From Blakeslea trispora (lineage: Eukaryota > Mucoromycota > Mucoromycetes > Mucorales > Choanephoraceae): a DNA stretch of 64,000 bases. Below are positions 46,582 through 58,364 of this stretch, piece after piece (within the stretch, counting starts at the first letter, position 1; each line of letters starts with the position of its first letter). The translations under genes and the position numbers were made by a program. The stretch lies in the NCBI GenBank assembly GCA_025331445.1, contig JAIWNE010000050.1, positions 1 to 64,000 on the forward strand, written 5' to 3'. The notes under the pieces were generated by a model. The model did no database searches and was not told where the DNA came from. It saw only the letters and a program-made list of their open reading frames with translations.

Positions 46582-47673
46582 ATGACTCCTACTGTAGTAA
46601 ATGATGCTAAAAGCTATCATCATATTAAAATGGTTGCCTCTGATTTAGATGGCACCCTTATTGTTGGTGGTTTTAATGGGTAAGATAATGAACTGGTCCC
46701 TATCGATTTCTTTTCTTTTCTCATTAATATTATTTCCCAATAGTGGAAGAATGACTGAACGAACCATCAAGTCACTCCAAGACCTGGAAAACAAGGGAAT
46801 GCAAATCGTATTGGCCTCAGGTCGTCCTCCCCGATCCTTTTTCCCTTTAGCAGCTCAAGCAGATTTAAAACAACCTATCATTATCAGTTGTAATGGTGGC
46901 CTTGTGCTCGATAACAAGACAAAGGACGTGATCAGAAAATACTCTATTGCCAATGAGGCTGTGCGTGATCTTATCAGAACCGTCAAAGCTCATTTTGATC
47001 CTAGGGATATTTTGATTGGTGGTGAAAGTGGCACTAGCTTCCGATGCGAGGAAAACTATGCTGAAAAGCGTCGTACTTGGGTCCCCAAGAACTATGTACG
47101 AGTGGATGATTTGGATCATTTTGCTACTGAGGAAAATACCATTGAAAAACTCATGTTGTTGCATCGTGAATGGATTGCCGAGGATCTTTACAACTACCTC
47201 AAGGAGCATGTCTTGACAGATCCCAAGTGGAAAGACATGATTCACTATACTTTTTCCAGTCCTCACTTTGTTGAAGTCTCTGCTGTAGGTGTCTGCAAGG
47301 CTACTGCTCTTAAGGATGTTTGTGAAGAACTTGGTATTAAGAGAGAAGAAGTGATTGCTTTTGGTGACATGCCTAATGATTGTGAAATGTTGGAATTTGC
47401 AGGTAAAAAAAACAAGAGAAATTTGCGGGTAAATGTTGAATTAAAATTTTTTTTTTCTTCTTGCTTTCTAGGTACTGGTGTTGCTATGGGTAACGCTCAT
47501 CAACAAGTAAAGGATGTTGCTGGTAAGATACAAATTCTGGAGAGATAGAAAAGAAACCCCCCCCCCAAGCCAGACTTACTAATGATTCATCCATCTTATC
47601 AGATTTGATTACTCTTGATAACATTAAAGATGGTGTTGCTGTCATTTTGGAAGAAATCTCACAGCAAATTTAG
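46582..47673 (+). CDS. Cof-type HAD-family hydrolase (phosphatase)
   Basis: Four exons (46582-46679, 46744-47402, 47472-47522, 47603-47673) give 292 residues; splice phases all agree. HAD motif I is VASDLDGTL with the nucleophile Asp near residue 20, motif II is VLASGRPP, a catalytic Lys lies in the KATALKDVCEEL segment, and motif III/IV is FGDMPNDCEML followed, across intron 2, by GTGVAMGNA. The large inserted cap with NGGLV and the final GV motif identify the Cof/YbiV-like group that removes phosphate from sugar phosphates or flavin/pyridoxal precursors. The exact substrate cannot be read from sequence. The last intron follows a C-run (47558-47566). Confidence 0.9.
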
Positions 47674-47840
47674 ATTTAGAAACTTAGATGTAAATAAAGT
47701 TCAATTGTTTTAGACAACACACAATAACAGGAAAACTTTTGGTATGATTTAACAAAACTGCAATTACAACAGAATTTAATTGAATGCTGTTTTTATAGTC
47801 AACTTCTTTTATAAATAAAAGAAAATTAGAGTGTTAAAAC

Positions 47841-49201
47841 TTAAGCAGAGTGGAGAGTTTCCAAGAACTTCTTGGAAGCAGCGGTAGAGACACCACGCTT
47901 CTTTTGGACCTTGTTAACCTTACCGGCAGCAGCCTTTTCAGCCTTAACGAGTTCAGCACGACGGAGAACTTGAGCGTAAGGGTTGAGACGGTTCATGACA
48001 CCTTGGTTCTTGAGAGGGTTCTTCTTTTGAGTGAAGGGACGCTTGTGAACCTTGTTACCAGCAGGGCGGACAACAGATTGGATTTCATCAGAGTTGATGA
48101 GACGGGCAACATCAGGGTTGGTCATGATGTGAGCGGGCAAGACGTAGTCCTTCTTCAAGGTAGCAGGAGCTTCGTAGGTACCGTAGAGTTCATCGAGGAG
48201 AGCAATGGCAGATTGAGTCCAGATGATGAAACGACCGAGGTGACCACCAGGAGCCAATTGCAACAAGTTGAGACGACGAACGTTAACGAGTTCGAGACCG
48301 GGCAAGTTACGGAAAGCCTTGACGAGACCGTTGTCTTCGTTGTAGATAACGAGAGGACCACGACGTTGTCTGTGGCGACGGTTACGGAGCTTACCTTGAC
48401 CGGCACGCAACTTGCGAGAGTTAGAGACCTTGACAACATCAGAGTAGGCGTTGATGGCCTTCAACAAGGCAACAGCATCCTTGGTCTTGGTCAATTGTTC
48501 AACATTGTCAGCAACAACAAGAGGAACTTCTTCGATCTTTTCAACACGGTGACCACGGGCCATGACCAAAGAGGGGAGGGCAGAGGCAGCCAAAGCGGAA
48601 GCGGTAGCGAAACGCTTTTGGTTCAAGTTGGTCTTGATGTGCCACTTTCTCCAGGTCTTGGTAGGAGCGAACATACGACCACCACGACACATGTTACCGA
48701 AGGCAGCTTGACCGGCACGGTGAGTACCAGAACCGTTGACACGAGGAATACGGGCAACAGCACGACCAGTACCCCAAGATTCGGCAGAGGTTTGCTCACC
48801 AGCCTTGCTAGAGACAGCATAAGGTTGACGCTTGTTCTTGGCCATGTTGGTGTGGACAAAGTTGACAATGTCAGGACGGATAGGGGCCTTGAAGACAGCG
48901 GGGAGGGGAACGGTGGTGGCAACGTTCTTACCGTTGTCGTAGACGTTGAGAACAGGTCTGGCAGCGGACTAGAAAATAATAATGTGTAAGTCAATTGATC
49001 ACATTAGATTCAGAGAAAGAAAATTGGCTATTGTAAAAAGAGTAGCAAAACAGAATCAATCAACTTGTTTGCATCCATCTAATAGTAGGATTGATTCGTA
49101 TTCATCCCAAAACTAGATAGACCCTGTTGTTTATCTGTGTTGATGTCTTTCTTCTCTTTCTCTCTCTCTGTCTTTTAGTTTGGTGTTGGCATATGTACCA
49201 T
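47841..49201 (-). CDS. RPL4: 60S ribosomal protein uL4 (L4)
   Basis: Exon 2 (48968-47841) encodes 375 residues with unmistakable uL4 sequence: [71 protein letters not shown] and [15 protein letters not shown]. The reading frame before [12 protein letters not shown] starts at an acceptor (TTTTCTAG at 48969), with [13 protein letters not shown] as the N terminus, so the initiator must be on another exon. The best candidate is ATG at 49201-49199 followed at once by a GTACAT donor, which would make exon 1 a bare ATG and the intron about 230 nt. Codons are those of a highly expressed gene. uL4 lines the ribosome exit tunnel. Confidence 0.93.
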
Positions 49202-49869
49202 TTGTGTGTTCGAGCAAAAAAAAGAGGAGGATCTATTGTTTTGACGCTACTGTCCATATTAAAGAAGTCTCCACCAGCGCCCTCTCTCCAGCGATGCTCA
49301 ATGAGGCGCCGACAGAAATATTTGCAAGTATCCGGATCGGACATGATAGAAAGTTAAATCTTATTGGCTTTTGGAGCGAAAAGCAACTGCTTTACATGCA
49401 TAAAGCAAAAGAAAACTGTTGAAGAGGGGAGAATGCATCTGCCTTCACATGAAGCCAACCGAAAGAAAGAGGCACCTTTATGTTATATCTTAATGCATCC
49501 TTGAGAGTTGTGTTTTTTTTTGCCAACTCTTACAATGCATCTTATTTTGGCTGCTAGCTTTTTTTTTCTTGATAGCTAAACCATAAAAATGACTAGTGAA
49601 GACTCTTTTGCTTTTCATGTATGTATTGGTACAAATAAGACAGCTCTTTCCTTTAAGATAATGGAGCTCGCTATTGAGCGGTATATCGTGCCTTGCATCA
49701 TATCTCTTTATTGAGCCTTTTTCTCTTTCTTGAAAACTCTCATCCTCGATTTCAATTGGACCATAAACACACAAGTAATGGAGTTTTAAAGCTCAATGTA
49801 AAAATATTAATATTTTAAATATGCGAAGGAAATGTACCTTTTTTCAGTTATACATTATTAAACAGAAAT
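49202..49869. other. Divergent promoter region, RPL4 and DPM2
   Basis: Contains the RPL4 promoter and leader. A TTTTTTTTGCTCGAACACAC stretch (minus strand) precedes the proposed RPL4 ATG. No other gene recognised. Confidence 0.35.
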
Positions 49870-50233
49870 ATGGTAGTTTGGATTATGATGAAAGAAACGC
49901 GTTCATTCTACTAAACTGCTTGTCAAAAGGGTTCCTCAGATAAGATTGTTGGTGCAACTGCTTGTGCAGCTGCTGTCTTTATTTTTGTATATTATAGCAC
50001 TTGGACTTTTATTATTGTAAGGCATCCTATAGAGAGAAATAGATAATAATAAGCTTAACTGTGCTCTATCTTAGCCTTTCTTGGATGAATCAAGTACTTT
50101 GCATCACTTTTTCTTGCCTTATGAATATGCTATCTACTTGCCTGCAGCCGTACTTGTTGCAGGTATTTCTGCTATCAGTGCATTCTTCCTCAAAGCAACC
50201 TCAAAAAACAAGGACAAGCAGAAAGCCAAATAA
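49870..50233 (+). CDS. DPM2: Dolichol-phosphate mannosyltransferase regulatory subunit 2
   Basis: Exons 49870-49872 (only the ATG), 49930-50016 and 50075-50233 give 82 residues, the normal DPM2 size. The protein starts MGSSDKIVGATACAAAVFIF, has a first transmembrane helix, then YYSTWTFIIPFLDESSTLHH, FFLPYEYAIYLPAAVL and a second helix ending in a Lys-rich tail. These are DPM2 hallmarks (xPFxD...H.FFLPxxYA). DPM2 is a small ER membrane protein that stabilises the catalytic DPM1 and its dolichol-phosphate binding, feeding N-glycosylation, O-mannosylation and GPI anchors. Introns of 57 and 58 nt are GT-AG. The longer frame that overlaps exon 3 (50061-50273) is a shadow. Confidence 0.88.
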
Positions 50234-50746
50234 AACAATTCATTTGATTACAATGATTCACATGATGAAATGAACAATTCGACACTGCTCATACTGAGAA
50301 GAACAAGATAGTTTATGGTCATTTCTTGAACATGATCTTCAGCTTGTGAAATATACAACGAATGCAGTGCCAAATTTATTCATGTGGATTGGTTTCTTCT
50401 CTTAATATGATTTCAATGAAGGCGAAACCATGACCTTGCATTTCATAGAAGTGAAGTTCTAAGAGACGCACAAAAATGATACAATTTCACATACACAAAG
50501 AGATAGAAAACTCCTGCTTAAATTTATGTTGACCAATTCTCCAAAAGAAACCTGATTATGTCTATGCTTTGAATCAATACTTAACCAAAGGCTTTCAGAA
50601 AAAGAGAGGGAGTATCTTCTCGCGAAGAATTTTTCTTTTTTTTGGAAATCCGCTGTACGTGTTGATAACTTTGACTTGAAGTACGCGTGATATTTTTTTC
50701 TCTCTCTCTGTTTGGGTGTGTGTCTCTCTCTCTCTGTCTTCCATTG

Positions 50747-50786
50747 AGTGTGTGTGTGTGTGTGTATGCGTATGCGTGTGTGTGTA
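50747..50786. repeat. Imperfect (TG)n microsatellite
   Basis: TG-rich tract with TATGCG interruptions, in the promoter of the KNL1-like gene next to CT-rich runs. Confidence 0.8.
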
Positions 50787-50833
50787 CACTTTTTTTTCCC
50801 TCCCTTCTGTTCTTTACTTAATTTATACTTCTG

Positions 50834-53800
50834 ATGACCACTCCACCTACTATTTATTCACCCATCAATAAAAAGAGGATATATGAATCCTATTTGGATG
50901 GTGCAAGATGGACAGTCGATAATACCGAGCACCGATACCAACGTTTAATAGATGCAAGTAATAATTTTCTTGTAATGACTCAGAAGCATCTCGACACTCA
51001 TGAAGCTATCTTTAGTCACCTAGGAAAAGAAGTATCCTTAAGGGATCTCATACACCACTTAGATATAACTCTCCTTTATTTCAACATGAGCAAGTGTAAG
51101 AGAGCTACTCTTTTACTTTGAATGGCTTATAATAACTAAACTAGCAATTGGTAGAAAACGACTTGAACGTTTAGAAGAGAAAAAGAAAGTTAGTTTTGCT
51201 CCTGATGCTCATTTGAGGTAACGAGCCATTCTATTTGGAAAAGAACATCAAGTAAAGAAAAAAAATCAATGAATAGAGTATTTAGCAGAGAGGATTCGCC
51301 CGATATCCCTTTACGAAATGTGCCAAATATAACTGAAGAAACAGAGCCACCCATGTTGGCAAGCGACATGTTTGATTCTCCTCTTATAAGTCATCCAAGT
51401 TCTGGTACAAGAATTCGAGGCTCTCCCTTGGATCAACATAGAAGGTTTTTTTTTAGGATTCTCGAAAACAAACAAGCCATGTAACATTAAGCACCTTTTT
51501 TTTTTTATATAGACAACCCGATCTATTTGGTAGCCCCCCGAGCAGTACCCGAAGTTTACGTCAAAGATCAGGTGGACAACCACCTAGTCTGTTAACCAAA
51601 GTATATCAAGAAGAAGAGGATGATGATGATGAAGAAGACGATGAAATAGCCCAGCATCCTCAACATGGACCTGATCTCACACATTTTTTATCTCTACAGC
51701 ATCAAAAGAGCCCACGCAATTTGTTTGATGAGGATGATAGTGATAATGAGGAAGAGGAAAAAAGAAAGAAACAAAAGAGAGATGAGGAGGATATGACAAT
51801 GGAAAGCATGGTGATGACACAAGTCATTGAACCCTCAAAAGCCACAGAGGAGACAAGTATGGACATAGTGGAGGACTATGACATTCCCTTAGCACCAGAA
51901 GCAGACGATGATGCTATGCAAATCACACAGGAATTGTCACCATATTACAGTAGAATTGAGACATTCAGTCCACTTCGACCCTCATCTTCTCATCGCCTAA
52001 CTGCTTCGCCTAGTCCCATTCGTTCTACGGCTTACAGTCCACTTCGACCTCAATCGGCCTTATTAGTTGCCTCACCATCCAAAGCAATGTCTACTCAATC
52101 CAGAGCCAGTTCTCTCTATTCACCTGCCAAATCGTTTTATTTACATGATCGATCACCCATGTCATCACATTCACGACGTAGTATGAGTTTGGGATCAGAC
52201 CATGTCTTTAGTTACAATGATACAAGTAAGTATGAGTTTCTATCTACTTTAAAGCTATAGTTTAACATGAACTTATATGGTTAGATTTGTTGGAAGAGGA
52301 ATTCTCGGGCCTCTATGATTCCACAATTGAAGGTGATTTGGATGCCAACATTACTTTAACAGACTTTCTTCGCTATGTCGGTATTGAGTTTCCCAATCCA
52401 GCCATCCCAGACACATTGAAGCAGACAGTAGATCCTATAGAATCTAGTAAGTTTCTTTTTTGTTGTTTAGAGATGCATTGATTTACATGATGATTGATGT
52501 TCTCTTTTTAAAAGCAACAAGTACAACAGTGACACAACAAGTCATTGCAGCTACATCCGTACTACCTCAACTTGAATTTTATGAAAAGGTAAAATAGACA
52601 TGATTCTACCCGTTCCCTTCTTCTCATACATCCATCATTAGACAGTGAACAAGGTCCATGATTTAATTCAGCATACAAAAGAAAAAATCGAATTGATTGA
52701 ACAGGGTATCAATCAAGCCAATCCTCAGTTCTTTTTTGAGTTCAGAGAAGGCAATGTGGAGCTTCGTACACAGATGGAGTCAAGACTAGATAAATTAAAG
52801 GCATACGCTCGTCTAAAGGCATCCATTCAATGGTTTGAATGGTTTGCTAACGCCCTTTTGCCTTTAATAGAAAAACTTGGAGAGTACAATACAGGATTAG
52901 AGAAAGATCAGCAACAGATTCAACAGTTCGAAGAAATGATACATGTTAAAGTATCAGATATTGGTGTTTATCATGCTGAACTGTCGCGTGTACTTGGTGA
53001 ATTGCAAGAAAAGGAAATCAAATACAACACGCTTGACAGTAAGCGACTACAGAAATTACAAGAAGAAATAGAACAACAACGGTAAGATGGTTTAAGCCCT
53101 CTTTTCTGAGAAAAGTACCGTTCTTATTGACATTTGCTTCTTCTCGGGCGTAGTAATACAATGGAAAGCTATCAAAAGCAACTCGAATCACTTGAAAGCG
53201 AAGAATTCGAAGCAATGGAGAAATTAGCTTTATTAAACAAAGAGAAGCAAAATCAACTTGATTCAATTCAACAAGCCAACCGTACATTAGAAGAGCATCC
53301 CTATGTGACAGAAAAGGAGTTTGTAGCAGCCGCAGACACGTTCATTCGATGTGTTGATATGCATCAATTTCGCTTGGAAAAAAATAACGATCAAACCCTC
53401 CAGTTTGGTATGAGCGGAGGTATTCATATCACATTTGATAGAGTTCAGTTACAGAATCGAGGAGAAAAGGCTGTCTTGATTCAATTACTAGGTTCCAAAG
53501 AGATTGAGTTGGGTCCTTTAGCCGAATTGGTACATGGACTCAAAATAGTGGTTCGAGATAAATGGGATATAAATGAGGTAACTGAAAGTTTAAAGAAAAA
53601 GTTATCTATTTGTGTATGTGTGCGTCTTGACAAACAACTTGTTTGCTCAGATTACTCAAGACATTGCCATGTATTGGAATCGAGTCACTATGATACAGCA
53701 TGAATTGAAAGAACTCCAAAAAAGGTTCTGGGTCAAGTTAGAGGCTTTGGAATCTGCAGAGACACCAGAGGAAGCTGGCTTCTCCTTTGATGTATGCTTA

Positions 53801-54104
53801 ACAAGCTTTGTTGGTAAAGCAAAATTCACTATTTCTCTTGACATCAAACCAAAAAATGTACTCAACTATCCTACACTTGATTTGGATACGATGAAGGTGA
53901 ATCTACATTATGGCCTCATTACGTAAGTAAAATCTTGTTTTAGGAAACAAAATATGACTCAATATGATGACTAGGCAAAATGATTTAGAAGGCTTGTTAA
54001 AGAAGGCTTTAGGTGAATCTGGCTTTACCAACTTGGTAGACACACTTCGAGATATTCTTGATCAAATTTCAATACCTAATCATCGTACATCTAGTTTCCA
54101 TTAA
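50834..54104 (+). CDS. Kinetochore scaffold protein Spc7/KNL1 (Spc105)
   Basis: Ten exons (50834-51095, 51145-51217, 51277-51444, 51513-52225, 52285-52446, 52515-52588, 52642-53081, 53154-53577, 53651-53922, 53975-54104) keep one frame for 905 residues. Exon 2 carries KKKVSFAPDAHLR, the PP1-docking RVSF-type motif with the Spc7-specific FAPDAHLR extension. The middle is disordered, acidic and Ser/Pro-rich with many SPxR sites; a few MELT-like pieces (MDIVEDY, MQITQEL) may bind the checkpoint protein Bub3. From FLRYVGIEFPNPAIPDT onward is the conserved Spc7 domain with long coiled coil, then an RWD-like C terminus that should bind the Mis12 complex. An 87-residue N-terminal segment before the RVSF motif is not recognised. 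Confidence 0.85.
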
Positions 54105-54184
54105 AAATAGATCATTTATGTGTATGCCATTGTTAAAAGAGTCTTTTGTTTTTCTTATAAAAAAACAGTATATTTACTTAAATC

Positions 54185-54305
54185 CAGTAGTCGCTCTATT
54201 TAAGAGTAGCCAAAAATCTTGAAAATCTCTCCCTTAAATATAGAATACCCTTAAATCGAATTGGGTTTCAAAAGTTTACCTTTAAATAGAAACCACTCTA
54301 GTACA
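54185..54305. mobile_element. Truncated copy of the CAGTAGTCG MITE
   Basis: Begins CAGTAGTCGCTCTATTTAAG and continues with the same order of words as the reverse complement of 23324-23496 (AGCCAAAAATCTTGAAAATC, then CCCTTAAATA units), with several differences. The far terminal repeat is missing. It lies just after the KNL1-like gene. Confidence 0.8.
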
Positions 54306-54679
54306 AGTCTGAAATGAAGTTTTGTCTATTTTACCAATAGTGTGGCAAAAGAAAAAAAAATACCTCTCAATATGTAGATCTCTTCTTTCATGATGCAGCG
54401 AATTAATTTCACACAAAAATAAAAAAGAGAGTGACTTGGTGCTACAAACTGGTGCTACATGATCAAGAATGTACCCTGTCCAAAGAAAAGATCACCTTCG
54501 TTTACACAAAACGAAGCCTAATTGTAACTAGGTGATACAATGTTCATATTAAGATGATATGTTACTTCAAGCTTCGTTTTTTTTTTTTACTGTTGTCTAT
54601 GTTTTTCATAAGTCCTCTCCCTCTTTTCTTTTCTTTTTTTTTCGTGCAGGATTTTATACATATCTATACTATTGATGCC

Positions 54680-56769
54680 ATGTCAAATTTAAAGACTTTT
54701 TATTGTCTATTGTATCTAATGATTGCTTTGACAGCAAGCACATTTGCAATTGGAGTACAACCTCGATTATCAGCTAGTAAAGAAGAATTGTTTCATTGTT
54801 TGCTTCGGTTGATCTGATAGTTCTTTATGATGTAGATTGTGCTTACTTGTCAAGCAAGATATTTTGCTTTACTGATTATTTTGAAGGGTCTTCAGTCAAC
54901 GAAAGTCTGATTATGCTTGATATCAACAAGAATGCAGGAAAGCCCTTGAGTAACCTAATTAACCAGTGGGAAATTGTAAATCCTGCTCCCAACGGCATTA
55001 CATTTGGTAGACGTAATACGGCTCAAACTGTAGCACTACCTGACAGCAAAAGTTTCTTAGTCCAAGGTGGCTATGACTATGAGAATTCAAGTAGTATAAA
55101 TCAAACAATCATCTATAATACCGAGACCAACACATGGGATGTAAAAGCGAATTATTTTGAACCTGAGAACGGTGGTAACAGGCAGATGTAGGCTTTACCA
55201 TTCTTTTCTCCTGTTTTTTTTAAAAAATTCTTTGTTTCCTCTAAAACTTATCCTTTCTTTAGTTATTCTGGTACTGGAGTTTTCATTGATTTTCTTAATA
55301 GTATTGCTTTTTATGGTGGTTGCCAGCAGTAGGTATTGAAAGAGAAAGCAAATGATTTTTTTCTTAATAAAAAACATGCTTAGACATGTCAAAAATGGTT
55401 CAGACTATGTCAAATCAGATGGTACAAAGACTCCAGGCTTAACTTTTGCAAATCAAAGAGGCGATATTATCAGTGCTGTAGGCTTTTACTACTTGGCATT
55501 GTATGATCTTGGCAAAAACGTAAGCAAAGATACACTCTACATCTATCTATATATGAATTGACTGACAAAATACGTCCCTCACCCTCTTCTCTTCCTTGTT
55601 GTACAAATAGAGCTGGAGCATACCTACACGAAGCACGCCCATTGTATATAACACAGATCAATCTGCGGTCTATGTTCCATTTAACAAGAAGATTTATTAT
55701 TTTGGTGGACATTATCGCAACACAACTGATCTTCATATGGATTATATGGATACGAAAACCATTCTTACATATGACACAATGTATGGTCTTTGGAACACTA
55801 TACATTCTAGTAGCGAAGTTTATCCATCCAAAAGAATGGGACATTCAACTACACTATGTAAATGAATCAATGAAAAAAAAAAGAGAGGATGAGAGATAGT
55901 GAAGGCTTACTTTTTTTTTTATTAGTACCTGATGGCCACAATATTCTTTTGTACGGTGGAACATTTGATCAAGAAACTTCTCTAGCAAACTATTGTTATG
56001 TCTTCAATATTCATACAGATGGATGGACAATTTGTGCTTTAGATGCACCAGCTGACAGATCTGCTCCTAGAGCCTTTCATTCTGGTGAGTGGATTGAATC
56101 TGCCATGTTTATCCCCTTTTCTTTTCTTATGGAAGACTATACTAAAGCTACATATTTGCTTTAGCTGTTCTGATTGAGAATTCCACTCTAGGCATTTTTT
56201 TTGGTGCTGATAAAAAGGGCTTTCTTACAAATGATTTGCTTTTCCTCGATGTCAGAGATGTCAATCATCTTTCTTTCTCGAATGTTTATCCAATTGATAA
56301 TAGCGCTATAAAATTAAATGAAAATGGAACCAGCCAGAGCTCTACTATTGGTATAAGTGTTGGTGTATCATGTGTAAGTTTCTGTTACAAAAAAAAAGGT
56401 TCAAAAAGAAAAAGAAAAGATTGACAAGGTCTTTTTCTATAAAAAAACTAGGGTGCAGTGACAGTTATTGTAGCTATTATCTTTTATATTGTTCTTAAAA
56501 GAAGAAGACAAAAGTCTAAGGATAAAATAAGCAAGGATCATCTTCATCCTGAAACAGAAATGCTTGAAGTAGATTGGGATAAAATTGATGGACAATACTA
56601 TCATCAATCCGAGCCTCCACAGCAGTTTGTTCAGTTGCCAACAATAACACAAACACCTAATGAATATCCTTCTCCTAAGCGGCCTGAACCTTCGAAAGTG
56701 CACTTGAATTCGCCTGGAAAGAACAGTTCTCCTAGAACGGCATTGTCAAAACCAGATATAGGCAATTGA
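54680..56769 (+). CDS. Kelch-repeat beta-propeller protein with signal peptide and C-terminal membrane helix
   Basis: Eight exons (54680-54776, 54821-55187, 55263-55328, 55384-55519, 55611-55857, 55926-56084, 56165-56373, 56452-56769) with matching phases give 532 residues. An N-terminal hydrophobic signal (LLYLMIALTASTFAIG) is followed by kelch-type blades: FLVQGGYDY with NTWDV, IAFYGGCQ, IYYFGGHY with LWNTI, RMGHSTTL with ILLYGGTFD and WTICAL, RAFHSAVL. A transmembrane helix (TVIVAIIFYIVL) is followed by a basic RRRRQKSKDK stop-transfer and a Pro/Ser-rich cytoplasmic tail. This layout is common in mucoralean and other fungal kelch/attractin-like surface proteins. Ligand unknown; likely at the plasma membrane or in the secretory route. 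Confidence 0.8.
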
Positions 56770-58037
56770 TCATCAATTAAATTTATATCTTCTATATATT
56801 TTTGTTTTTTCGCATGCTCTTTTATTTTTCAGTTCTTTCCCTTTTTTTTAAAAGTATTTCTCTAATTCGAACAGTGAGAATTTTTTTCTTTTCTTACTCA
56901 TGCAAGCCATTTCACCATTGTTTAACAAAGTAAAAGGTTAAGAAAAGCAAGTTCTAATGAACGAGTTGAACTGATTGTCATTACTTTCTGTTTAACTATG
57001 ATAAATAGTCTCTACTTGCTTGTATATCATCTAGTCCTACACTAAATCTGACCAAGCAAAATCACAGTGTTATGTTATAAAGAGTTGGTACATTAGTGTA
57101 TAATAAAATCAACTGCATTAAGAAAAAATGAAAAATAACATGACATACTACTGATTTTACAGTTGTAAGCAAAAAGAGTTTTAGTGGTCTTCATTGATGG
57201 TAAAAAAAAAAAAAAAGTCTTCTTTTAGAATTGTACAAATGATTTCCTTAAGCTTTTTGTATATAAAATCAGCTTGACACTTTCTGTTAAGAAAAAATTA
57301 AAGTTAGGCTACACAGAATCGATTGCTTTTTTGATTATCCGAGCTCGGCCGAAAGGCGATTAGGAGGTTCTAGAGTCAAACAGACCATGATTCTTTACTT
57401 AACCTACATGATTTGGACTTTCATTTTCTAGGACAATATCCTTGATACGTTTGAATATGATAAAAATCTTTATCCTATCATGAACACTACTGCTCCCCCT
57501 TTTTATGCATCATTAAACAAGTTTTTCAAAAGTTAAAAGTAAGTATAAATTTTGAATGTATCTATCACCTTGTCAATGCCTCCTCTCTCTTTTTTTCTTT
57601 CCAACCGTCTCCCCTTTCATTGAAGCTAAATAAGATCATTCCGGTCAAATGGATAGAGGCAGTCGTTTCTGATTTGAGAGAGCTTTGTAGAACAATACAT
57701 ACGGTCTTCTATGATCTTCTTTTGTAACCTCTTTATGAAGCAATCAATCGTTTTGCCACTTATTCTTAACTAGCCAACTACATCAGGAAAGTAAGCAGTT
57801 GATCAAGGGACATTTGGATAGTGCGGTAAAAATTTAATAGGAGAAGTCTTAAAAGCAACAAGAGAAACATTGATAAAAATCAAGATATTATAGATTGATT
57901 GTGTTTATTTAAGAATATTTATCACTTTTTTTTTCTGTTTGCAATATTTACAAGTTTTTTTTGTTTGCTTTTTTTTTCAAACATATATAAAAAAAATAGA
58001 AAAAGATACATGTTTGTGTGTGTGTAAAGAGATGAAA
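56770..58037. other. Intergenic, no gene recognised
   Basis: AT-rich DNA with poly-A and poly-T runs (for example 57203-57216). A small G+C-richer patch, GAGCTCGGCCGAAAGGCG at about 57340-57357, could fold (GGCC/GGC arms), but nothing identifies it as an RNA gene. Confidence 0.4.
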
Positions 58038-58238
58038 CTAAACACCTCCACAGCTTCTTCCAACGTCGTTCACACCCAAGCCATCATTTATTGTACGCCA
58101 TTGATTACGTGCCTGACCATCTGGTTTCATGAATTGAGTGTAGGCTTTAGAAGGTTTTGCTTGACTACGGACAATAGTACCAATAAGAGCAACAGTAGTA
58201 ACAGGGAACAAAAAGTAATTTACAAATTTACTAGACAT
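58038..58238 (-). CDS. Small single-pass membrane protein, unrecognised
   Basis: A 66-residue frame starting MSSKFVNYFLFPVTTVALIG, with one membrane helix near the N terminus, then a basic hydrophilic tail with PSKAYTQFMKPDGQARNQW and a final GRSCGGV. The start follows AAAAAAA on the transcript strand, a favourable context. Amino-acid composition and codon pattern look genuine and the opposite-strand frame is low complexity. Size and layout resemble small inner-membrane proteins of mitochondria, but no family is recognised and location is a guess. Confidence 0.5.
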   Translation of the reverse strand: MSSKFVNYFLFPVTTVALIGTIVRSQAKPSKAYTQFMKPDGQARNQWRTINDGLGVNDVGRSCGGV

Positions 58239-58364
58239 TTTTTTTTAGAAAGAGAGAGAGGGAGAGAAAAAGATGATAAAAAAAGTTTTCCCCACGCACT
58301 CACATATAGCCTTTTTTTTCATTTTATTTTATTTGAATGTCCGGAGAAAGCTGCATGAAAGTTG

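Noticed and set aside
47850..48989. 379-codon plus-strand frame opposite RPL4
   Set aside because: Shadow of the strongly codon-biased RPL4 gene; its protein is a low-complexity Thr/Val/Leu string with no family.
50061..50273. 70-codon frame overlapping DPM2 exon 3
   Set aside because: Out of frame with the clear DPM2 sequence and without any motif.
57340..57357. G+C-rich hairpin-like patch as a small RNA gene
   Set aside because: Too short, no promoter boxes and no recognisable RNA family.
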